Below, in pieces: positions 1 to 4,362 of a stretch of DNA of 7,495 nt. The position numbers and the translations under genes were made by a program. Below the pieces are notes generated by a model. That model was not told the DNA's origin and did no database searches. It saw nothing but the letters and a program-made list of their open reading frames with translations. Source of the stretch: an uncultured Collinsella sp. Its GTDB lineage: Bacteria; Actinomycetota; Coriobacteriia; Coriobacteriales; Coriobacteriaceae. The stretch covers positions 1 to 7,495 of the forward strand of contig URWQ01000064.1 of the NCBI GenBank assembly GCA_900551635.1, in the 5' to 3' direction. Every line of letters begins with the position of its first letter. The first letter of the stretch is position 1.

Positions 1-1
1 G

Positions 2-487
2 CTGGTGGAGTACGCGCTGGCCATGCGCGAGGACGGCCGCAGCCTGGACGAGACCGAGGCGCAGATCCGAGCGACGCTGCCCGACGCCCACCTGCTGCTG
101 ATTCCCCGCACGCTCGAGAACCTCGTTAAGAACGGCCGCGCGCCCAAACTCGCCGGCCAGCTCACGCAGATGCTCAACATTCGCCTGGCCGTTTCGCCGG
201 AGTGGAAATCGGGCGAGATCAAGGCCATCAAAAAGGGCCGCGGCGCCAAGCGCATCGTTGCCAACACCATGGCCGATTGCCTCGCATTTTTGACCGAGCA
301 TCCGGGCTCCAGCGTGCGTGTGCTCACGACCGGCGCCGCCGAGGAGCAGGAGCTCGTCAGCCATGCACTCGCAGGCCAAGATTACGTAGACGCCGGCACC
401 GGCCCCATCGGCTGCACCATCGCCACCCACGTAGGCGTCGACGCCATCGCCATTAGCTACTGCCCCCGCTACCAGCCAACTCGCTAG
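2..487 (+). CDS. DegV/FakB-family fatty-acid-binding protein, C-terminal part (5' truncated by window)
   Basis: The frame is open from the first bases of the window, so the true start lies upstream; about 160 residues are visible against roughly 280 for a full DegV protein. The visible part matches the DegV C-terminal lobe: an 'LLLIPRTLENLVKNGRAPK' stretch (family pattern L-x-x-L-x-x-G-G-R), then a short segment leading to 'IKKGRGAKR', and a C-terminal 'GPIGCTIATHVGVDAIAISY' that corresponds to the family's glycine-rich lipid-binding end. Family members (FakB in Firmicutes) hold a fatty acid for phosphorylation by the kinase FakA; whether this copy does so cannot be seen here, and no fakA is in the window. 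It ends at TAG and converges on the toxin-antitoxin pair. Codon use is that of the resident genome. Family assignment is fairly secure; substrate is inference. Confidence 0.8.
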   Translation: MVEYALAMREDGRSLDETEAQIRATLPDAHLLLIPRTLENLVKNGRAPKLAGQLTQMLNIRLAVSPEWKSGEIKAIKKGRGAKRIVANTMADCLAFLTEHPGSSVRVLTTGAAEEQELVSHALAGQDYVDAGTGPIGCTIATHVGVDAIAISYCPRYQPTR

Positions 488-506
488 GGACGCCCACATC
501 AGTTAT

Positions 507-561
507 GGTGAAATGGGGACTGTTTTTGGCTTATTAGCCGCCAATCAATCCCTATTCCACC
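507..561. repeat. Imperfect inverted repeat between convergent genes
   Basis: Arms of about 24 nt run from GGTGAAATGGGG (507-518) to CCCTATTCCACC (550-561), with the apex near 527-540. Several mismatches are transitions that would still form G-U pairs in RNA, so the fold is better than the DNA identity suggests. It lies in the 93-nt gap between the degV-like stop and the toxin stop. It may be a bidirectional terminator, but neither side has a clean T-tract after the stem. A degenerate intergenic repeat is the alternative. Confidence 0.4.
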
Positions 562-580
562 GCAACTTGGAAATCGGCGA

Positions 581-889
581 TCAGCCCAGCGGACCCTGAA
601 ACAGCTCCTGATGAGTGCCCATTCTCACCAGCCTAATCACTGGGTTAGTCTTATGGGGAAGATAAAGAACGACCACATCGACCAAGCCATCGGATAGGTG
701 GAAATCGATATGGCCGTTGTAGTTTCCGCCCGGGTTTGAGAGCTCGTGGGCGCCATACTCCGCCGGAAGTGACCCATGAGCCACAAGCTCTGCAACCGCC
801 GCTTTAAACTCACTTTTTAGCTGCGGATGCATGCGCATCGTTCGTTTGTAGTCCACCTTAAATTGAGCCTCGACTTTAATCTCGAACAT
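581..889 (-). CDS. yafQ: YafQ-like type II toxin (RelE/ParE superfamily mRNA interferase)
   Basis: A 102-residue protein, the usual size for a YafQ/RelE-fold endoribonuclease that cleaves mRNA in the translating ribosome. Residues aligning with the E. coli YafQ active site are all present: His48 (in 'YGAHEL'), His64 and Asp67 (in 'HIDFHLSDG'), His93 in 'RMGTHQELF' and Phe97. The N-terminal half is a basic helical region (residues 9-35), and the core beta strands 'VDVVVLYLP' and 'VIRLVRMGTH' follow. The ATG lies 2 nt after the antitoxin stop, and its ribosome site GAGGAA (895-900) sits inside the last antitoxin codons, so the two are translationally coupled. An intact catalytic set suggests an active toxin. 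The pair is AT-richer than its neighbours, as is common for acquired toxin-antitoxin modules. YafQ subfamily is preferred over RelE because of the partner and the GTH-x3-F ending. Confidence 0.87.
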   Translation of the reverse strand: MFEIKVEAQFKVDYKRTMRMHPQLKSEFKAAVAELVAHGSLPAEYGAHELSNPGGNYNGHIDFHLSDGLVDVVVLYLPHKTNPVIRLVRMGTHQELFQGPLG

Positions 890-891
890 CG

Positions 892-1191
892 CTATTCCTC
901 ATCGAGGAATGACATAAGCTCATCAGCGTTATTGAATGACAGGCTATCGTCCGGCAAAATCCCCAACTCATGAGCCTCGGCGATCACCATGGCACGCCTC
1001 GTCGCCTCGTTGGGCACCTCCGCCCTTCCTACAATCTCAAAAGGAATCTTTCGCTGATTTACCAGCTGCCGAACGGCAAGATTGAGATAGGAATTGAGGC
1101 TGAGGCCGACCGAATCCAAGAACTCAGTCGCCTGCTCCTTGAGCCCCTCTTCGATTCGAACCGTCGTAGGCTTAACTGTTGCTGTAGACAT
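892..1191 (-). CDS. dinJ: RelB/DinJ-family antitoxin
   Basis: A 99-residue protein. Residues 8-50 form a ribbon-helix-helix DNA-binding domain: beta strand 'PTTVRIEEGLKEQA', then two helices through 'LGLSLN'-type turn ('VGLSLNSYLNLAVRQLV'), followed by the 'KIPFEI' motif typical of RelB/DinJ. The acidic C-terminus (residues 76-99, ending LDEE) would wrap the toxin and neutralise it. The start is fixed by AGGAGG at 1198-1203, 6 nt before the ATG. It precedes the toxin gene, as in dinJ-yafQ, and the two form one operon. The family normally represses its own promoter by binding a palindrome, and a perfect palindrome lies upstream at 1239-1274. Confidence 0.87.
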   Translation of the reverse strand: MSTATVKPTTVRIEEGLKEQATEFLDSVGLSLNSYLNLAVRQLVNQRKIPFEIVGRAEVPNEATRRAMVIAEAHELGILPDDSLSFNNADELMSFLDEE

Positions 1192-1222
1192 TTGCGACCT
1201 CCTCGCCCTCGTCTTTTACACC

Positions 1223-1228
1223 AGTATA
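1223..1228 (-). promoter_or_regulatory. Candidate -10 of the toxin-antitoxin promoter
   Basis: On the - strand this reads TATACT (5 of 6 to TATAAT), 31 nt upstream of the antitoxin ATG. At a 17-nt spacing the -35 position falls inside the palindrome at 1239-1274 and is a poor match (ATCAGA), which fits a promoter overlapped by its operator. The transcription start would be near 1216. Confidence 0.5.
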
Positions 1229-1238
1229 CCCAATATAA

Positions 1239-1274
1239 ATGGCAATCTGATGTTAAATAACATCAGATTGCCAT
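1239..1274. repeat. Perfect 36-nt palindrome upstream of the antitoxin
   Basis: The left arm ATGGCAATCTGATGTTA (1239-1255) and its exact reverse complement (1258-1274) are separated only by AA. It covers the predicted -35 region of the toxin-antitoxin promoter, as expected for an operator bound by a ribbon-helix-helix antitoxin. It also begins 31 nt after the stop of the LOG-family gene and, on the - strand, is followed by TTATATT, so as RNA it could act as a weak terminator for that gene. Both roles are inference; the symmetry is seen directly. Confidence 0.75.
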
Positions 1275-1304
1275 GCGTATTCATGTCGCGTGGGCACGAT
1301 TGAT

Positions 1305-2063
1305 CTACATCAGCCCGCTCAGGGCAATGTCGACGGCCTCGTTGAGGTCGTCGGTGATGTGTACGAGCTCGGGATCGAGCGGGCTGATCATACCGGCATC
1401 CATCACCGGGCCGTTGAGCCAGTCGAACAGGCCCTGCCAGTACTCGGTACCCACCAGCACAAGCGGCATGCGCTTGACCTTGTGCGTCTGCACCAGCGTG
1501 AGCACCTCGAACATCTCGTCGAGCGTGCCAAAACCGCCGGGAAACACGATAGCACCCGAGCTGTATTTGACGAACATGGTCTTGCGCACAAAGAAGTAAC
1601 GGAAGTCCATGCCGAGGTTCACGTATTTATTGAGCCCCTGCTCGTGCGGCAACTCAATGCCCAGGCCAACTGACTTGCCGTTGACACTCGCCGCTCCCCT
1701 GTTGGCCGCTTCCATGATGCCGGGGCCGCCACCGGTGATAACCGCCACGCCGCGTTGGGCGATTTTGCGACCGACCGTGCGAGCCGCCTTGTAGAGCGGA
1801 TCTGTCTTGGGCGTGCGGGCACTGCCGAAGATGGTCACCGCAGGACCAAGCTCGGCAAGCGCGCCAAAGCCATCGACGAACTCTGCCTGAATGCGCAGCA
1901 CGCGCCAGGGGTCGGTGTGCAACCAGTCGGTCGAGTCCTCGGGTGCCAGCAGGTTGGCGTAGGTGTTGTCCTTGGGAATCATGGGGCCGCGCATGACCAC
2001 GGGACCGCGCCGGTACGTCTCGTCGTAAGCCGGCTCGCCCTCGACGTTCTCATTCTTAATCAT
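1305..2063 (-). CDS. LOG-family protein (cytokinin riboside 5'-monophosphate phosphoribohydrolase-like, TIGR00730 type)
   Basis: A 252-residue Rossmann-fold protein once annotated as 'lysine decarboxylase'. The hallmark motifs are in order: 'FGSAR' (79-83), 'GGGPGIMEAAN' (111-121), Arg160-Lys161 in 'YFFVRKTMF', and 'PGGFGTLDE' (175-183), whose Glu183 with Arg160 forms the catalytic pair. Characterised relatives hydrolyse the N-glycosidic bond of nucleoside 5'-monophosphates, releasing base and ribose 5-phosphate; the natural bacterial substrate is often unclear. The first 60 residues are a longer N-terminal region, as in the larger bacterial LOG subgroup. The ATG at 2063 is chosen because AGGAG (2069-2073) lies 5 nt upstream; an open frame continues 23 codons further but crosses a hairpin and has no ribosome site. 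It lies downstream of tgt on the same strand, 210 nt away. Family secure, substrate unknown. Confidence 0.88.
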   Translation of the reverse strand: MIKNENVEGEPAYDETYRRGPVVMRGPMIPKDNTYANLLAPEDSTDWLHTDPWRVLRIQAEFVDGFGALAELGPAVTIFGSARTPKTDPLYKAARTVGRKIAQRGVAVITGGGPGIMEAANRGAASVNGKSVGLGIELPHEQGLNKYVNLGMDFRYFFVRKTMFVKYSSGAIVFPGGFGTLDEMFEVLTLVQTHKVKRMPLVLVGTEYWQGLFDWLNGPVMDAGMISPLDPELVHITDDLNEAVDIALSGLM

Positions 2064-2087
2064 GGGCACTCCTATCGAAAATAGAAA

Positions 2088-2124
2088 CGGGCGGGGTCGA
2101 CGCCATGCGTCAAACACCCGCCCG
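2088..2124 (-). terminator. GC-rich hairpin between tgt and the LOG-family gene
   Basis: Outer arms CGGGCGGG (2088-2095) and CCCGCCCG (2117-2124) enclose an inner stem GACGC/GCGTC (2099-2103 with 2107-2111) with a 3-nt loop. On the - strand the stem is followed by TTTCTATTTTC, so it looks like an intrinsic terminator acting after tgt. It ends only about 25 nt before the LOG start, so it could instead be a leader hairpin or attenuator for that gene. The 149 nt between it and the tgt stop (2125-2273) contain several short palindromes (such as AGCGCT and CTTGCAAG) but no gene that I can support. Confidence 0.6.
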
Positions 2125-2273
2125 AACATCAACTATTCGGTATGGTACCCACGATGCATCAAGTGCTTGCAAGGCATCGGTCAGCGGTCGCGCAGACGGT
2201 GTTAGCGAACGTGATGACCGGCCAGCGCTCGCCCCTTGCCGTTGCTAGCGCTCTGCAAGCGCCCGCGCCGCTC

Positions 2274-3413
2274 TTAGTAGTCCACCGCCGCAGGACTGTT
2301 CATCCAGTCGCTCACAAACACGCCGTAGCGGCCCTCGATAATGGCCTGACGGGCACGCTGCATAAGGTTGAGCAGGTAGTAGATGTTGTGCATCGACAGC
2401 AGAATACCGCCGAGCATCTCCTTCTGCGTGACCATGTGACGGATGAGCGCACGGCTGTAGCCGCCCGTGCACACCGGGCAGGTGCAGGTGGGGTCGATAG
2501 GGCCGTCGTCGTGCGCAAAGCGCGCGTTGCGGAAGTTAAGGCGACCTTCACTGGAGAACGCCGTACCCATGCGGCCGGTGCGCGTCGGCAGCACGCAGTC
2601 GAACATGTCGATACCCACGCCCACGCCGCGCACAAGCGTGGTAGGGTTGCCGACGCCCATGAGGTAGCGCGGCTTGTGCTTAGGCATGTACTCGGAAACC
2701 AGCGGCGCCAGCGTCTCGAACATGGTCTCGTGGTCTTCGCCCACCGAATAGCCGCCGATGCCGTAACCCGGGAAGTCGCCGCACTCCTCCAGATGGCGCA
2801 GCGAGCGCAGGCGCAGGTCCAGGTGCATGCCGCCTTGGACGATGCCAAAGAGCGCCTGGTCATCGCGGGTATGCGCCTTATAGCAGCGCTCGGCCCACAT
2901 ACTCGACAACTCAACGGCGCGCTCAACGTAGGCGCGCGTGGCGGGATAGCCCGGGCACTGGTCCAGCTGCATGCAGATATCGGACCCGAGCTTCATGGCG
3001 ATTTCCATGTTGTCCTCGGGCGTCCAGAACACGTGGCGGCCGTCGTAGTCATTGACGATAAAGCGCACGCCCTCGTCGGTGAGCTTGACGGCGTCGTTGT
3101 GGCTGAACACCTGGAAGCCGCCTGAATCGGTGAGGATGGGACCGTGCCAGTTCATAAACTTGTGCAGGCCGCCCAGCTCGGCGATGGTGTCCTCGCCGGG
3201 ACGCATAGACAGGTGATAGGTGTTGGCAAGCACGATCTGGGCACCGAGCTGTTTGACGGTCTCGGTAGGAATACCCTTGACGTTTGCCTTGGTGCCCACG
3301 GGCATAAAGATCGGCGTCTCGATGTCACCGTGCGGGGTGTGCAGTACGCCGGCACGCGCGTGCGTCGTCGGGTCCTCGGCGATCAGGTCGAATTTAAAGA
3401 GGCTCTGGTCCAT
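2274..3413 (-). CDS. tgt: tRNA-guanine(34) transglycosylase
   Basis: A 379-residue TIM-barrel enzyme of normal family length. It swaps guanine 34 in the anticodon of Asn, Asp, His and Tyr tRNAs for a 7-deazaguanine (preQ1 or queuine) on the way to queuosine. Visible residues: general acid/base Asp96 in 'LTDSGGFQVF'; base-recognition Asp151 in 'MQLDQCPGYPA'; 'GIGGYSVGED' (218-227); nucleophile Asp272 in 'GIDMFDCVLPTR'; and the zinc site Cys310, Cys312, Cys315 and His342 ('CTCPVC ... MHN'). All are intact. Two local departures are that the usual Asp-Glu-Cys after the barrel strand is Asp-Gln-Cys, and 'TRTGRMG' replaces the more common 'TRNARNG'. The start has AAGGAG (3423-3428) 9 nt upstream. 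No queuosine synthesis gene (queA, queC-F) is in the window, so the source of the base is unknown. Confidence 0.96.
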   Translation of the reverse strand: MDQSLFKFDLIAEDPTTHARAGVLHTPHGDIETPIFMPVGTKANVKGIPTETVKQLGAQIVLANTYHLSMRPGEDTIAELGGLHKFMNWHGPILTDSGGFQVFSHNDAVKLTDEGVRFIVNDYDGRHVFWTPEDNMEIAMKLGSDICMQLDQCPGYPATRAYVERAVELSSMWAERCYKAHTRDDQALFGIVQGGMHLDLRLRSLRHLEECGDFPGYGIGGYSVGEDHETMFETLAPLVSEYMPKHKPRYLMGVGNPTTLVRGVGVGIDMFDCVLPTRTGRMGTAFSSEGRLNFRNARFAHDDGPIDPTCTCPVCTGGYSRALIRHMVTQKEMLGGILLSMHNIYYLLNLMQRARQAIIEGRYGVFVSDWMNSPAAVDY

Positions 3414-3450
3414 AAACTGGAACTCCTTGGTTGCGGTTCATACGCAAACC

Positions 3451-3456
3451 ATTATA
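3451..3456 (-). promoter_or_regulatory. -10 element of the tgt promoter
   Basis: The - strand reads TATAAT, a perfect consensus, 37 nt upstream of the tgt ATG. The -35 region at 17 nt spacing (CGGTGC, 3474-3479) is poor. Predicted start is near 3444, giving a leader of about 30 nt that includes the AAGGAG ribosome site. Confidence 0.55.
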
Positions 3457-3537
3457 CGGGCAACCCGCAAGGAGCACCGACTCGACAGAAACTGGCGCAA
3501 AGGAAACCTGCCCACTTGCACCAATGCACCAGGATAA

Positions 3538-3574
3538 AAATGATCCGTTTTCCTCCGTCCCCAACGGATCATTT
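3538..3574. repeat. Perfect 12-bp-stem hairpin in the tgt-marR intergenic region
   Basis: AAATGATCCGTT (3538-3549) is exactly repeated in reverse complement at 3563-3574, with a 13-nt pyrimidine-rich loop. On the - strand the stem runs into a TTTTTATCC tail, which is terminator-like, but no gene lies upstream of it on that strand. It is 80 nt behind the tgt -10, so it is not in the tgt transcript. The form (short perfect stem, pyrimidine loop, intergenic) suggests a repetitive extragenic palindrome; other copies cannot be checked within this window. Confidence 0.65.
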
Positions 3575-3616
3575 CCGACTGCCACAGCAACGCCGATGCC
3601 TTGTCAACGACAGCGA

Positions 3617-3715
3617 AAACCCGCCAGAGCGAGCAAGGTGCCTTGAAACAAGGCGGCATTGACCTTCTGGTCATGCCGCCGAAGTTGAAAGGCAGATTGC
3701 CGCTCTGGCGGGTTT
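3617..3715. repeat. 99-nt near-complete inverted repeat (MITE-like element or structured RNA)
   Basis: Three nested stems cover the element. The outer stem is a perfect 15 bp: AAACCCGCCAGAGCG (3617-3631) with 3701-3715. The middle stem pairs 3633-3644 with 3689-3700 at 10 of 12 positions. The apical stem pairs GGCGGCATTGACC (3652-3664) with GGTCATGCCGCC (3669-3680), 12 bp with one bulged T and a 4-nt loop. An alternative small stem GCCTTG/CAAGGC (3640-3654) lies in the left arm. One base outside each arm is the same pentamer CAGCG (3611-3615 and 3717-3721), which could be a target-site duplication. No open reading frame fits it. It is either a small non-autonomous mobile element, an intergenic repeat, or a stable RNA; no promoter or terminator is evident. 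Confidence 0.7.
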
Positions 3716-3728
3716 GCAGCGTCGAGCC

Positions 3729-3756
3729 GTTGCGCGGTTTGGCAAAACCGCGTAAC
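3729..3756. repeat. Hairpin next to the 99-nt inverted repeat
   Basis: Arms GTTGCGCGGTTT (3729-3740) and AAACCGCGTAAC (3745-3756) pair at 11 of 12 positions around the loop GGCA. There is no T-tract on either side, so a terminator role is weak. It lies 13 nt from the large inverted repeat and may belong to the same composite element. It ends 15 nt before the -35 of the marR promoter. Confidence 0.55.
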
Positions 3757-3771
3757 CACTAGTTTGGTACC

Positions 3772-3800
3772 TTGACATTCATTTCTCATGCTCCTAGATT
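3772..3800 (+). promoter_or_regulatory. Promoter of the marR-ABC operon
   Basis: A perfect -35 TTGACA (3772-3777) is followed after 17 nt by TAGATT (3795-3800; 4 of 6 to TATAAT). Transcription would start near 3807, about 50 nt before the marR ATG. This is the best -35 seen in the window. Confidence 0.65.
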
Positions 3801-3834
3801 GGTTAGGCACAAAACAATTCCACTACCTAACTAA
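3799..3834 (+). promoter_or_regulatory. Inverted-repeat candidate operator for the MarR-type regulator
   Basis: TTGGTTAGG (3799-3807) and CCTAACTAA (3826-3834) are inverted copies matching at 8 of 9 positions, centred 18 nt apart. They begin at the end of the -10 and cover the predicted start site, where a repressor would block transcription. MarR proteins often bind AT-rich inverted repeats at their own promoter; binding here is inference, and the 18-nt gap is wide for a single dimer. Confidence 0.4.
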
Positions 3835-3855
3835 AGAAAGGAGCAACACTAATTC

Positions 3856-4362
3856 ATGTGCGATGAACCTCTTAACCTTTGTTCGCACGAGCCCGGCGGC
3901 GCCCCGTCACAGCCGGCGGATGTACCCGAAGCGGTCAGTGCCGAAGACAAACTCGCCAAGCGCATCCTGAGCGGCCTGGGTTTTTGCGGCCATTACATGC
4001 ATTTTCATGGCGGAGGCGTGTCCGGCAAGGCGCCCATCATCTGCCTGCTGGCCAAGCAGCCCGGCGGCGAGATGTCGCAGCAGGAACTCGGCATGCACTT
4101 TGACCTCAAGCCGGGGTCGCTTTCCGAGATCCTGTCCAAGCTCGAGGTCAACGGTCTCATCGAGCGCAGCCGTAACCCCAAGGATCGACGGCAGCTCACC
4201 ATTCGCCTGACCGAAACCGGCCGGGAAAACGCCCGCATCGACCAGGCGGCCCGCATCCGCTTTAGAGAACGGGCCTTTAGTGCCCTCACTCACGACGAGC
4301 GCGAGCAGCTCGCCGAAATGCTCGAGAAAATCCGTGTAACCTGGGAGGAACTGGATGATTAA
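3856..4362 (+). CDS. MarR-family transcriptional regulator
   Basis: A 168-residue winged-helix regulator, slightly long because of an unconserved N-terminal tail of about 30 residues. The helix-turn-helix spans about residues 73-97 ('MSQQELGMHFDLKPGSLSEI'), followed by 'KLEVNGLIERS' and the wing with Asp110-Arg111-Arg112 and 'LTETGRENA'. The C-terminal helix (143-168) would form the dimer. The linker before the DNA-binding domain carries a Cys/His cluster ('FCGHYMHFHGG', 43-53). The ATG has AAAGGAG (3837-3843) 12 nt upstream, a long spacing, but no better in-frame start exists. The stop overlaps the first ABC gene by 8 nt, so the regulator is co-transcribed with the exporter it presumably represses. 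Codon use is resident-like (frequent CTC and GAG). The inducing ligand is unknown. Confidence 0.9.
   Translation: MCDEPLNLCSHEPGGAPSQPADVPEAVSAEDKLAKRILSGLGFCGHYMHFHGGGVSGKAPIICLLAKQPGGEMSQQELGMHFDLKPGSLSEILSKLEVNGLIERSRNPKDRRQLTIRLTETGRENARIDQAARIRFRERAFSALTHDEREQLAEMLEKIRVTWEELDD

Noticed and set aside
2064..2132. 23-residue N-terminal extension of the LOG-family protein
   Set aside because: It crosses a strong hairpin and lacks a ribosome site, whereas the internal ATG at 2063 has AGGAG 5 nt upstream.
2142..3125. 327-codon open frame on the + strand
   Set aside because: It is antisense to tgt, and the translation is an Ala/His/Val/Arg-rich shadow with no family features.
3538..3574. Hairpin considered as a riboswitch or attenuator for tgt (such as preQ1)
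   Set aside because: It lies upstream of the perfect tgt -10 at 3451-3456, so it would not be in the transcript from that promoter, and the roughly 30-nt leader is too short for a known preQ1 riboswitch.
3431..3810. Several short open frames in the tgt-marR intergenic region on both strands
   Set aside because: None has a ribosome site with a plausible start, all cross the perfect inverted repeats, and none gives a recognisable protein.
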